Source: Nitrosomonadaceae bacterium | GTDB taxonomy: Bacteria; Pseudomonadota; Gammaproteobacteria; Burkholderiales; Nitrosomonadaceae | Reading direction: 5' to 3' | NCBI GenBank assembly: GCA_002721545.1 | Contig: PBKR01000001.1 | Location: 41,623-105,622 of the forward strand | Length of the DNA: 64,000 nt | Shown: positions 27,728 through 36,610 of the stretch, piece by piece | Numbering within the stretch: position 1 is the stretch's first letter | Layout of the letters: every line of letters begins with the position of its first letter | Position numbers and translations under genes: made by a program | The notes under the pieces: generated by a model | What the model saw: the letters and a program-made list of their open reading frames with translations, nothing else | The model's database searches: none | What the model was told of the DNA's origin: nothing

Positions 27728-28950
27728 GATTGTAAAAGCTTTGGCACCGCTGTAACAAAATGAGCGCCAAATTCCTTGACATAAGAAAGTTGACTAACGA
27801 TCTCATCCTTCAGATTCCAAGGAAGAATGACAACATAATCTGGTTTGGCAGCTTTCAAGTGCGCCTCATCAACGATAGGAATACGGCTGCCCGGCATAAA
27901 CTGGCCCTGCTTCTTGGGGTTACGATCCACAACAAACTTAACAAGGTCTGAGCGAACCCCTGCAAAGTTGAGCATAGTGTTTCCTTTTGCTGCTGCACCG
28001 TAGGCCGCCACTGTTTTACCCTGATCCTTGGCATTTAAAAGAAATTTCAGCAGGTCATTCTTGACCATTTCGGCCCTGGCTTGGAATCCCTTGTAATAGG
28101 TAGCAGTATTCATACCAACACCTCTTTCCTGATCAAGCAATTTCTTCAAATTAGAACTTTGAGGCTGTTGCCCTAAATCAGCGCGTTGAGCAAACACTCG
28201 CAGGCTACCCCCATGGGTCACCAATTCTTCCACATCAAAAACATCAAGACCATTTTTTGTAAATATCTGATTCACCGATGTCAACGTTAGATAAGAAAAG
28301 TGCTCGTGGTATATAGTGTCAAATTGGTTTTCAGCTATCAGCCGCATAAGATGCGGAAACTCAAATGTTGCAACCCCTTGAGGCTTAAGTAACAAGGCAA
28401 AGCCTGAAACGAAATCGTTAATATCCGGCACATGAGCCAGCACATTGTTGGCAACAATTAAGTCTGCTTGCTTTCCTTGCTTTGCTAGAGTTTGAGCTAG
28501 TTGCACACTAAAGAATTCTTCAACAATCTCGATGTCTTTTGACCTTGCTGCAGTAGCAGTTTTATTTGTGGGTTCAATACCGGTACAAGGAATATTACGG
28601 TCCTGGACATATTGCAGCAGGTAACCATCATTGGCAGCGACCTCAACAACATGACTCTGACCGTTTATTCCAAAGCGCCTAACCATGTCCTCCACATAGC
28701 ACTCAGAATGCTCTAACCAGCTTGTCGAGAAGCTACTGAAGTAGCTATAGCCTGCATTGAATAAATCATCCGCTTGTGTAAAATCTTCGGTCTGTACCAG
28801 CCAACAACTTTCGCATACTAAAACTCTTAGCGGGTACCATTTTTCTGGCGTGTGAAGCATTTCAGCTAATATATAGGCATTTGAAGGAGGCGCACTACCC
28901 AAGTCTATCAACGTCAGCTTGAGCTCATTATAACAATGCCGGCAATTCAT
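27724..28950 (-). CDS. Sugar C-methyltransferase (TylC3/EryBIII type)
   Basis: A 408-residue protein with the three-part architecture of NDP-4-keto-sugar C-methyltransferases: N-terminal zinc-binding domain (CRHC at the start, CESC near residue 50, with LGSAPPSNAY between), central SAM domain (VVEVAANDGYLLQYV), and C-terminal domain with VAAYGAAAKGNTML. Length and motif order match TylC3/EryBIII. These enzymes methylate carbon 3 next to a 4-keto group. It is 4-base coupled to both neighbours. The pathway context (CDP-4-keto-6-deoxyglucose from RfbF/RfbG) points to a CDP-linked 3-C-methyl sugar. Confidence 0.85.
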   Translation of the reverse strand: MNCRHCYNELKLTLIDLGSAPPSNAYILAEMLHTPEKWYPLRVLVCESCWLVQTEDFTQADDLFNAGYSYFSSFSTSWLEHSECYVEDMVRRFGINGQSHVVEVAANDGYLLQYVQDRNIPCTGIEPTNKTATAARSKDIEIVEEFFSVQLAQTLAKQGKQADLIVANNVLAHVPDINDFVSGFALLLKPQGVATFEFPHLMRLIAENQFDTIYHEHFSYLTLTSVNQIFTKNGLDVFDVEELVTHGGSLRVFAQRADLGQQPQSSNLKKLLDQERGVGMNTATYYKGFQARAEMVKNDLLKFLLNAKDQGKTVAAYGAAAKGNTMLNFAGVRSDLVKFVVDRNPKKQGQFMPGSRIPIVDEAHLKAAKPDYVVILPWNLKDEIVSQLSYVKEFGAHFVTAVPKLLQS

Positions 28951-29531
28951 AAGGCTACCCCATCAAAGTCGTCCCCCAACATCGGATGCGCTTGATCCCG
29001 TTCTGATTGTTCAGTGATCGACTTAGGCCAAGTTATATTAAGCCGCGGATCAAGGGCATTGAGAGCACCTTCAGACTCAGTCGAATAGGCAGCAGTGTGG
29101 AAGTAATACATTTCACAGTCTTCTGTCAAGGTCTGGAAACCGTGGGCAAAGCCTTCAGGAATGACAAATGTTTTAAAATTGTCAGCGCTCAACAACTCTG
29201 CGTGCCAACGCAGGAAGGTCGACGAGCTTTGCCGCAGGTCAACCGCAACATCAAACACCTCTCCTTTCAAACAACTCACAAACTTAAGTTCTGCATGGGG
29301 AGGATATTGAAAATGCATACCCCGCAAGGCTCCAACTTTTTTGGTATGGGTGTGGTTAACTTGGACAATGGATTTTCCTTGAAGAACTTTTGAAAGCTCA
29401 TCTTTACAAAACATACGCTCGAATAAGCCCCGGTTATCCTTAATTGGTTTGCGCTCTAACACCACTAGACCGGAAATGGTTGTATCAGTTAGAGTAAAGT
29501 GTTGACTCATGCTTAGTTTACTGTCCTTCAT
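28947..29531 (-). CDS. rfbC: dTDP-4-dehydrorhamnose 3,5-epimerase-like protein
   Basis: A 194-residue RmlC-family cupin. Motifs: GLFERMFCKDEL, VNHTHTKKVGALRGMHFQ (catalytic His in RGMHFQ), VDLRQSSSTF and PEGFAHGFQTL. ATG 29531 gives a 14-base overlap with RfbG; an internal ATG at 29510 is possible. No dTDP-sugar genes (RmlA, B, D) are present and it lies inside a CDP-sugar operon. It therefore probably epimerises C3 and/or C5 of CDP-4-keto-6-deoxyhexose and not the dTDP compound (inference). The family is certain; the number of epimerised carbons cannot be read. Confidence 0.85.
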   Translation of the reverse strand: MKDSKLSMSQHFTLTDTTISGLVVLERKPIKDNRGLFERMFCKDELSKVLQGKSIVQVNHTHTKKVGALRGMHFQYPPHAELKFVSCLKGEVFDVAVDLRQSSSTFLRWHAELLSADNFKTFVIPEGFAHGFQTLTEDCEMYYFHTAAYSTESEGALNALDPRLNITWPKSITEQSERDQAHPMLGDDFDGVAL

Positions 29532-30570
29532 AGTCAGCGATTTGCTTCAAGCTCATCCCGGCAATAGTTGCTCCGGATTCCCAAGCTTTGAACCAGTCAA
29601 GAGTTTTATCAAGTGCTGTCTCGAGCGTCCAGCGTGGTCGCCAATCCAGAAAGGATTTAGCTTTAGAGCTGTCAAGTCTGAGGGTATTGGCCTCATGAGG
29701 TTGCACATTTTTTTCCAACTGCCAACCCGATCCCTCAACCTTATTGCAAAGCCGATCAACAATCCATCGGACTGATTGCGAATCTGATTCTTCTGGCCCA
29801 AAATTCCATGCTCCGGAAAATTTCTCGCCAGAGACGAACAACCTTTCCGCTAACATTAAATAGCCCGAAAGAGGCTCAAGAACATGTTGCCATGGGCGAA
29901 CTGCATCGGGTGAACGGATGATTAGCTTTTTTCGCGCATCAACAGCTCGAAAAAAATCTGGAAGAAGGCGATCTTGAGACCAATCGCCTCCGCCAATCAC
30001 ATTTCCAGCACGAGCACTGGCAACATGAATACCTGCAGGAGCCAGAAAGGATTTCCGGTAGGCCATTGTTACTAATTCCGAGCACCCCTTGCTGTTGGAG
30101 TATGGATCGTGTCCACCCAGCGCTTCATCCTCGCGGTATGGCCAAATCCATTCCCGGTTTTCATAACACTTATCGGTAGTGACATTGACCACCGCCTTGA
30201 CACTACTTATGCCACGCACGGCTTCAAGCAGGTTGATCGTACCCATAACATTAACTTCATAGGTTTCAACTGGAGATTGGTAGGAATAGCGAACAAGAGG
30301 TTGGGCCGCCAAATGTAATACAATTTCGGGCTGGGCCTGTTTTAGAGCGAGGCTAAGTGCTTCCGTATTGCGTATATCTTCCAAGGTGCTTGACGCCACA
30401 CGCTTTTCCACACCACATGCGGCAAAAAAATTAGGTTCTGTCAGAGGAGCAAGAGCATAACCATGAACTTCGGCCTGCATGTCTGCCAGCCAAAGTGCGA
30501 GCCAGCCGCCTTTAAAACCTGTGTGGCCGGTAATAAAAACACGCTTACCTTCCCAAAAATTGCGACTCAT
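29518..30570 (-). CDS. rfbG: CDP-glucose 4,6-dehydratase
   Basis: A 350-residue SDR with all RfbG hallmarks: RVFITGHTGFKGGWLALWL at the N-terminus, VVNVTTDKCYENREW, DPYSNSKGCSEL (active-site Tyr/Lys) and SARAGNVIGGGDW. ATG 30570 starts immediately after the RfbF stop (30573); an upstream extension inside rfbF is rejected. It converts CDP-glucose to CDP-4-keto-6-deoxyglucose with bound NAD. Gene order RfbF-RfbG-(RmlC-like)-C-methyltransferase-reductase is compact and co-directional. Confidence 0.92.
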   Translation of the reverse strand: MSRNFWEGKRVFITGHTGFKGGWLALWLADMQAEVHGYALAPLTEPNFFAACGVEKRVASSTLEDIRNTEALSLALKQAQPEIVLHLAAQPLVRYSYQSPVETYEVNVMGTINLLEAVRGISSVKAVVNVTTDKCYENREWIWPYREDEALGGHDPYSNSKGCSELVTMAYRKSFLAPAGIHVASARAGNVIGGGDWSQDRLLPDFFRAVDARKKLIIRSPDAVRPWQHVLEPLSGYLMLAERLFVSGEKFSGAWNFGPEESDSQSVRWIVDRLCNKVEGSGWQLEKNVQPHEANTLRLDSSKAKSFLDWRPRWTLETALDKTLDWFKAWESGATIAGMSLKQIADYEGQ

Positions 30571-30572
30571 AC

Positions 30573-31340
30573 CTATACTTTCCATGGAGGATGGCCTGAT
30601 GCCCAAAGTTTTTCCAAAAGATTCTTATCTCTGAGAGTATCCATCGGTTGCCAGAAACCACGATGCTCCCAGGCTTCCATTTGCCCATCCTTGGCAATTT
30701 GAGTCATTGGTCTGCTTTCCCAAGATGTTGAGTCCCCATCAATGTAGTCAATGGCCTCCGGTTGCAAGACAAAAAATCCTCCATTAATCCAAGTTCCATC
30801 TCCGGGTGGTTTTTCTTCAAACTTCGTGACGGAGTTTCCAGACCTTTTTAAAGAACCAAAACGGCCTGGTTGTTGAACAGCGCAAACCGTAACCAGTTTT
30901 TCATGGCTCTTGTGAAAGGCAATTTCTTGACCAATATCTATGTCACCTAGTCCATCGCCATAGGTCAAACAGAAAGGCTCATTTGGTACAAGATAGTCTC
31001 GAACACGCTTAATGCGCCCACCGGTATTTGAATCATGTCCAGTGTCCACAAGTGTGACCCGCCAAGGTTCAACACTTTGCTTGTGTACCTCCATCTTATT
31101 CTTCTGAATGTCAAAAGTAATATCCGACATGTGGAGAAAATAGTTGGAGAAGTATTCTTTTATGACATACCCTTTATAACCACAACAGATTATGAAGTCG
31201 TTTATTCCATAGAAAGAATAAAGCTTCATAATATGCCATAAGATAGGCTTACCTCCGATTTCTATCATTGGCTTTGGTTTAAGGTGTGACTCTTCAGAAA
31301 TTCGAGAGCCCAAACCACCGGCAAGGATAACTACTTTCAC
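30573..31340 (-). CDS. rfbF: Glucose-1-phosphate cytidylyltransferase
   Basis: A 255-residue nucleotidyltransferase of standard RfbF length. The signature is [16 protein letters not shown] with [13 protein letters not shown], then [15 protein letters not shown] and [12 protein letters not shown], all diagnostic of CDP-glucose pyrophosphorylase. It catalyses CTP plus glucose 1-phosphate to CDP-glucose, the first step of the CDP-deoxyhexose route. It is the first gene of the leftward CDP operon. The region between it and the membrane gene ending at 31424 is short (about 80 bases), so the promoter may lie there or further upstream. Confidence 0.93.
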   Translation of the reverse strand: MKVVILAGGLGSRISEESHLKPKPMIEIGGKPILWHIMKLYSFYGINDFIICCGYKGYVIKEYFSNYFLHMSDITFDIQKNKMEVHKQSVEPWRVTLVDTGHDSNTGGRIKRVRDYLVPNEPFCLTYGDGLGDIDIGQEIAFHKSHEKLVTVCAVQQPGRFGSLKRSGNSVTKFEEKPPGDGTWINGGFFVLQPEAIDYIDGDSTSWESRPMTQIAKDGQMEAWEHRGFWQPMDTLRDKNLLEKLWASGHPPWKV

Positions 31341-31423
31341 ATTTATCTTCCTTAAAAATCTATTGAAAAACTATTGATAAAATATCATATTTTCAGCAAC
31401 ATTTGGGAATGGGGAAAACTCAT

Positions 31424-32911
31424 TTAAAATAGTTTAAGCAACTCCTCGCTAAATTTTTTTCTTCCGGACTCTTCCCAATTTTTCGGCCTATTGAGATCAA
31501 TAACCCAAACAGCTTGCCTTTCTGGCCAAATACCACCAGTCTTTTTTATATAGGGCCATACTTTTGGCAAGTATGAATTATCCTTCCTCCACAAACCCAC
31601 CTCATTTTCCCAATCAGGCCAACTAGTGCTTTCCCCAATCAAAACGGAAGGGGTAAAACTTATAGTTCGAGGATAGTATTCCAATATTCCCACGGAAATA
31701 GAAAAAATTAATAATACTTTGACTAACATATTCCTAGCCTTCGCCACATTAAAAGATACTCGTTGATACAAATAAAATAAAAGTATAAACCCGGTAACAT
31801 AAGAATATCTAAACCCACTTTGCCCCTTCAAAGACAACAGGCCTAAGGCTATGGACAGGTACAAAAATAATGACAGAAAATAGACTTTTTCTTCATAGTT
31901 TGATTTTTTAAATTCATTATAAAAAATTAAAATTAAAATCATACCGCCGAGCACAATAATAAACATATTCATACTTACTAGAACATTTACAATGCTTATA
32001 ATCCACTCCCCAAGATGCCCGGGGAAAATCTTTTCTAGCGCCCCTAGATAAGGAGAGTTTTCCAAACCACTATATATCGTACCCGTTCCAACCCTAAATA
32101 TTATCGACAGAAAATAACCAAAAAGAGGAAATATGAGATTTGAGGACACTATATGTATTAAGCTTTTTACCAGATCACGACCCTCAGAAAATCTGCTGGG
32201 AGAGCTTACACCCGCATTGGTTGAGACCGCAAAATATAATATGTGCACCAAACCCAAAAAGAACAAAATCAAACAATAGTTTAGAAACTGCTTATTCCGT
32301 GTTTGAAAAAATCGCAATAAAAAAAAGGGTGACATAATCAACGTGATCGGACCATTTAATACTGCGCAGGACAATAAAATGCAATACAAAATCCTTTTTA
32401 ATTTACTTTCTAAATTATCATCCAATAAAATTAAAAAAGAAATAATAGGTAGTATAAAACCCAAATTAGTTGATGTGAGCCAGACCTCCCCAGTACTACA
32501 AGAAAAAACAAAAAACAAGGAGAGTATGATTTTTTTTTGAAGAGAGTCCCAGTACTTACAATCAGTCATAAACAAGATTAAAATTGGTAATATCAAAATC
32601 AAAAAACCAAACCAAGTTACAACTGCAGCGATCGATTCAAGCCCAACAAAGGTTGTCAAAAAGCCAGCAAACCTTGTAAAAACCAAGTAATAAGACGGGT
32701 AGATTAAAGCATCAAACCCTTCCCACCAAACTGAAGCATGTAAAAAAGTCTCGATATATACAGAGTCTTCACCCCAAATTCTTGGTTCCAGCACAAAACC
32801 CGGATATCTGAATAAAATAAGAACAGAGAAAACAAGCAGGAAAAACAAAGAATAAAACCAATAATTCTTTGAATTAGAATCGATCGATTTCAGTCGGGAA
32901 AGTATTTGCAT
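31424..32911 (-). CDS. Polytopic membrane protein, possible GT-C glycosyltransferase
   Basis: A 495-residue protein with about ten to twelve membrane segments and a soluble tail of ~70 residues ending EELLKLF. After the first segment comes RIWGEDSVYIETFL, whose acidic pair fits the first external loop of GT-C enzymes. I do not recognise a named family. It is upstream of and co-directional with the CDP operon with about 80 bases between. It could be a transferase that uses a lipid-linked donor or a polymerase-like protein. Assignment is from topology only. Confidence 0.45.
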   Translation of the reverse strand: MQILSRLKSIDSNSKNYWFYSLFFLLVFSVLILFRYPGFVLEPRIWGEDSVYIETFLHASVWWEGFDALIYPSYYLVFTRFAGFLTTFVGLESIAAVVTWFGFLILILPILILFMTDCKYWDSLQKKIILSLFFVFSCSTGEVWLTSTNLGFILPIISFLILLDDNLESKLKRILYCILLSCAVLNGPITLIMSPFFLLRFFQTRNKQFLNYCLILFFLGLVHILYFAVSTNAGVSSPSRFSEGRDLVKSLIHIVSSNLIFPLFGYFLSIIFRVGTGTIYSGLENSPYLGALEKIFPGHLGEWIISIVNVLVSMNMFIIVLGGMILILIFYNEFKKSNYEEKVYFLSLFLYLSIALGLLSLKGQSGFRYSYVTGFILLFYLYQRVSFNVAKARNMLVKVLLIFSISVGILEYYPRTISFTPSVLIGESTSWPDWENEVGLWRKDNSYLPKVWPYIKKTGGIWPERQAVWVIDLNRPKNWEESGRKKFSEELLKLF

Positions 32912-32998
32912 ATAAATTAATCACTCAAGACACTTGAAACTCTAAACGGTCGAGACACTCAAGTTAAATCTTTTTCATCAAAAGTGTCAACTAAATCT

Positions 32999-33283
32999 TT
33001 AAATTCCAATTATCATTTTAATCTTTTTATACAAGTCTGCTGTGTAGTTATCAGAACCTCTGCGATTAAGATATGCGTGATCAAAGAAGTTTCCTGCAAG
33101 ATAAAAATCTTCTTCCCATAAAAAACCTAGTATATTGTCATAATTTTTAATCAATTCTTTATGGTACCCAGGGGGGTATATGATTCGCATTGCACGTCCT
33201 GTACGATTTGTCAGATGGAAACCAAAAAGCGTAACAGGGAGGAACAGGAATATAAATCCAAATGAATTGAATAGCATCGCCAT
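32999..33283 (-). pseudogene. In-frame deletion fusion: MBOAT O-acetyltransferase start joined to an SGNH-like protein end
   Basis: This 94-codon frame joins two unrelated ends. Residues ~1-30 (MLFNSFGFIFLFLPVTLFGF) are the characteristic N-terminus of AlgI-type MBOAT acyltransferases, normally ~480 residues. Residues ~35-94, with FFDHAYLNRRGSDNYT near the end, look like the C-terminal D-x-x-H region of the SGNH/AlgX-like partner usually encoded just downstream. The junction is near 33187. Inference: a deletion removed the body of an acetylation gene pair but left an open frame. The product should be non-functional. Confidence 0.6.
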
Positions 33284-33797
33284 TTAAATCTATCTATAAT
33301 AGACTGTAGAGATTTACCATAAGAAGTTGCTCTTTAAAATGTTTATCAAAATGGAAGTCTTGGTTGGAGAATAGGTATTTGAAAAAATAGCAGCATATCT
33401 GAACAAAGCAAACCTTCAGAGGTACCATCCGAAGACCATTCTGGATTGGTTTTGTCTGAGTATACCCCGCCAACCGAATTGGTGCCATATGAGTTAAAAA
33501 GCTAAGAAATACTTTCTATTAAAATTTCCTTAAAGAGGAGATTGTTATGAGCACGAAAGTGTCTAGTGAATCAGGGGTTAATGATATCCACCATAAACTT
33601 CTGTCGACTTATGAATAACCCGCTGAGGCGACGAAGAAGCTGAACTTGATCAAAAGAGAACTGAGAATGGGACTTTGCCGGAAGCCAAGACGGCTATTTT
33701 TGAATACTTCGAAGGGTTTCGAGTTGCGAGTGAAGTCCAATGTGTAGCTCAAACCCAAAGGTCTACTTTATAAATAAAAAAATGACGGGATAGCTAA
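33284..33797. other. Scar region with transposase-like debris
   Basis: About 500 bases between the deletion-fusion pseudogene and the rightward gene at 33798. A 64-codon frame on the minus strand (33294-33488) overlaps a plus-strand frame containing RYHPKTILDWF; neither can be assigned. A 23-codon plus frame at 33547 follows a good GAGGAG site but stops early. An IS3-like fragment is listed separately. Confidence 0.35.
33627..33773 (+). pseudogene. Possible IS3-family transposase C-terminal remnant
   Basis: An open plus-strand stretch with no start codon contains EAKTAIFEYFEGF (from 33681), close to the conserved C-terminal EAKxAIFxYIExFYN segment of IS3-family OrfB transposases. It then diverges and ends at TAA 33771-33773. 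The segment just before it in another frame reads LIKREL, similar to the LKxEL that precedes this motif, suggesting a frameshift. The match is short, so confidence is low. Confidence 0.35.
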
Positions 33798-35243
33798 ATG
33801 AAAAGGATAAATCTTTTATTACCTGTGGAAACAATTGCGCGAGAATTAGATTACAAGCTATTTTTTGCAGTGAGCCTGGCAAAAAGAGGTGTAAATGTGA
33901 TTATTGCGCAAGCAGATTTTTTTAATACCCGTTGTTATAGATTCAAAGGAGGAGTTTTAATAGGGAAAACTATTTTTAAATTTCCTTTTATCAATAAGGA
34001 CGGTGAATCTAAAACTGAATTACGTTATTACAATGAGTTAAAAAATAACGATATCACCTTTCTTCACTTGGATGAGGAAGCTGCAATATGGTTTGGAGGC
34101 GAAGAAAATTGGAAGAAAGAATTAGATCAAAGGCTGAATCCTGATGTGCTCAAGCATATGGATTATATTTTTACATGGGGAAGCTTCCAAGCAAAGCATT
34201 TTCAAAATAAGAGCTCCTTGTTCCCGAGTTCGCATATCATTGACTCTGGACATCCAAAGTATGATTTAGGCAAACCGAAGTATCGCGAGTATTATAAGGA
34301 AGAAATTGAAAAAATAAAAAAAAAGTACGGACCATTTATTTTAATTAATACAAAAACGGCTGCAGCAAATAACGTGATGGGTATAAAGGGTACATTTCAA
34401 CTCCCTTCAAAGGTCTGGCTATCAAATATCGCAAGTTTTTCTGAGGAAAGGGAACGGGTTTTTAAAGAGTGGGCTTACCAACATAAAGTTTTAGCGAATA
34501 TTGTTATTTTGTTACATAAATTAAGTACTAATTTCCCCAATAAAACCTTTGTAGTTAGGCCGCATCCAGGTGAGGATCCTGAATTTTTTAGGCATGTGTT
34601 TGTTGGAATAAAAAATATCCATGTAGAGAAATCTGGGCCAGTTCAACCATGGATAATGGCTGCTGACCTGGTAATCCATGATGAGTGCACTACAGGTGTG
34701 GAGTCATATTTAGCAGAAGTTCCAACGATTAGTTATAAGTCTGTAGAAGATAAAGAGCTTGAAATTATATTGCCAAATCAATGTGGGGTTGAATGTAAAA
34801 CAATTGAGGAAGTGATAAAAGCAATATACACTTCGGAACAGAATCCTGAAACCTTTGCAAAAAAGAATTCATTTACTACCTTAACGAAATCGTTGATGAA
34901 AAATATTGAGTCAGAAACTTACAATGACTTTATTTGTATGGTAGACAAAATTATCGAAGAAAAGAGGTCAAATAATGCTTATAGCGGCAAGATCTCAATT
35001 TTTAAATTGCGTCTAGAAGAAGCAATAAACGAACTGGAACAATTATGTAGAACTATGATAAGAAGGTTTTTCCCCGTAAAACGCCTCAATTATTTATCCG
35101 CAAGAGCCCATTTCCCAGGCTTTGACAAAAAGTTAATTGAGAGTAATATTTGCTCTATTGAGCGTATCCTCAATAAAAAGGTGGTATTAAAATTTTTAAG
35201 TAGCAGGCTCATGGTTGTGACAAGTGCAGATGATAGAGAATGA
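33798..35243 (+). CDS. Surface carbohydrate biosynthesis protein, GT-B-like
   Basis: A 481-residue protein that begins INLLLPVETIARELDYKLFFA, the start of a recognised but poorly characterised 'surface carbohydrate biosynthesis' family. Later segments FVVRPHPGEDP and DLVIHDECTTGVESYLA resemble the donor site of CDP-glycerol glycerophosphotransferase-like and Kdo-transferase-like GT-B folds (RPHP, then an H-x-C/S-T-G-x-E turn). The C-terminal ~120 residues are helical and basic. GGGA lies upstream of ATG 33798. In other loci members sit near nonulosonic acid genes, as here, so transfer of legionaminic acid is one possibility (inference). Confidence 0.6.
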   Translation: MKRINLLLPVETIARELDYKLFFAVSLAKRGVNVIIAQADFFNTRCYRFKGGVLIGKTIFKFPFINKDGESKTELRYYNELKNNDITFLHLDEEAAIWFGGEENWKKELDQRLNPDVLKHMDYIFTWGSFQAKHFQNKSSLFPSSHIIDSGHPKYDLGKPKYREYYKEEIEKIKKKYGPFILINTKTAAANNVMGIKGTFQLPSKVWLSNIASFSEERERVFKEWAYQHKVLANIVILLHKLSTNFPNKTFVVRPHPGEDPEFFRHVFVGIKNIHVEKSGPVQPWIMAADLVIHDECTTGVESYLAEVPTISYKSVEDKELEIILPNQCGVECKTIEEVIKAIYTSEQNPETFAKKNSFTTLTKSLMKNIESETYNDFICMVDKIIEEKRSNNAYSGKISIFKLRLEEAINELEQLCRTMIRRFFPVKRLNYLSARAHFPGFDKKLIESNICSIERILNKKVVLKFLSSRLMVVTSADDRE

Positions 35244-35479
35244 ATTAGAAATTTTGAGTTTCTCGTATTCAATAAAATCGGTATCTATATAGCAAAAGAA
35301 CAAAAGTCACCAGAGCAAGGATAAACTCAAGGCAACACCCTCCAATTATGAGAAAAGTCTAATGAATTGTCTGGGCTTAGGGATAAATAGTGTTTACTCA
35401 AAACTGAGGAACATGATAGCCCAATTAAAAAAAAGATGATCTGACAAGAACATTTGTCAAAAAAGTTAACATATTAGCT

Positions 35480-36364
35480 ATGCCAGTTTTCTCTGTTGTA
35501 GTACCTACATACAATCGTGCGGAAAAAGTTTGCCGCGCTATAAAATCTGTTCTCAATCAAAGTTTTTCAGATTTTGAAATTCTGGTGATGGATGATGGGT
35601 CGACGGATAATACATGTGAAGTAGTAAAAGAATTAGCTGATCCACGAATTAAATATGAATGGGCCAAAAATTTCGGTGGTCCTGCCGCACCACGCAATAG
35701 AGGAATAAGCCTTGCCAAGGGAAAATATATAGCTTTCCTTGACTCTGATGATTGGTGGATACCTACAAAACTAGAAGAATCATTGGCAATATTAGATCAA
35801 GGTTTTGATTTGGTCTATCACGATTTATTCATCGTAAAGAAAACTAACCAAAAATTATTTCTTAAAAAAACACATTCAAGGAAATTAAATACCCCTGTAT
35901 TTAATGATCTCCTCAAACATGGAAATGGATTATTTAATTCTAGTGTTGTAGCAAAAAAGGAAGTTTTAAATGAGATCAACGGATTGTCAGAGGACCCAAA
36001 TCTCATTGCTACAGAGGATTATGATTTGTGGCTTAGATTTTCAAAGGTTTCTGAAAAATTTAAAATGATTCCAAAAACCTTGGGATACTATTGGTCAGGT
36101 GGGGACAATATAAGTAGCAAACATCAATCTTTCAAAATCTTTACTACCTTGGAAAAGCGATACGCTGAAGAAATTATAGCTTTAGGATTCCCTCAGGGAA
36201 TTTATTGGATGAATTACCACAAAGGAATGTGCTGTTATAATCAGGGGGGTTATGACTTGGCAAGCAGGTTCTTGTGGCTCATTAAAGGGAGTGAAGCCCC
36301 ATTGTCAATTCGCATCAAAAGTTACTGGATAATTTTTCTGATACATCTATTGCATGCCAAGTAA
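35480..36364 (+). CDS. Family-2 glycosyltransferase
   Basis: A 294-residue GT-A glycosyltransferase: FSVVVPTYNRAEKVCRAI at the N-terminus, LVMDDGSTDNT, GKYIAFLDSDDWW with the DxD metal site, then TEDYDLWLRFS, where ED is the likely catalytic base region. Length and motif order are standard for the inverting GT2 enzymes of O-antigen loci. The C-terminus has an amphipathic or weakly hydrophobic stretch. It is 236 bases after the previous gene with no confident ribosome site; ATG 35480 is the first in frame. Donor and acceptor are unknown. Confidence 0.85.
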   Translation: MPVFSVVVPTYNRAEKVCRAIKSVLNQSFSDFEILVMDDGSTDNTCEVVKELADPRIKYEWAKNFGGPAAPRNRGISLAKGKYIAFLDSDDWWIPTKLEESLAILDQGFDLVYHDLFIVKKTNQKLFLKKTHSRKLNTPVFNDLLKHGNGLFNSSVVAKKEVLNEINGLSEDPNLIATEDYDLWLRFSKVSEKFKMIPKTLGYYWSGGDNISSKHQSFKIFTTLEKRYAEEIIALGFPQGIYWMNYHKGMCCYNQGGYDLASRFLWLIKGSEAPLSIRIKSYWIIFLIHLLHAK

Positions 36365-36610
36365 TATCTTTAGTATTCTTAATACCAAGTTGAAAAAAAA
36401 ATACTTTTTATAAGTTTGGGAGTCTTAATCTCAGTAGTAGCGTGACAAGATTTCTAACAAGTTAGTAAAACTTTACAGATTTAGAAGTAAAAAATAGGTC
36501 AGAAATGAAAATGATACCTTAGATCAAGATTCTTAAATAAGTTCGATACAGTTTTTTTATTCAAATGGAACCTTGCTTAAAACTAATAGAATATTGGTAG
36601 GCGTTAAAAA

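Noticed and set aside
26888-31340. CDP-3,6-dideoxyhexose (abequose/tyvelose-like) pathway
   Set aside because: RfbF and RfbG are present but no RfbH-type dehydrase or dideoxy synthase is seen; a C-methyltransferase takes its place.
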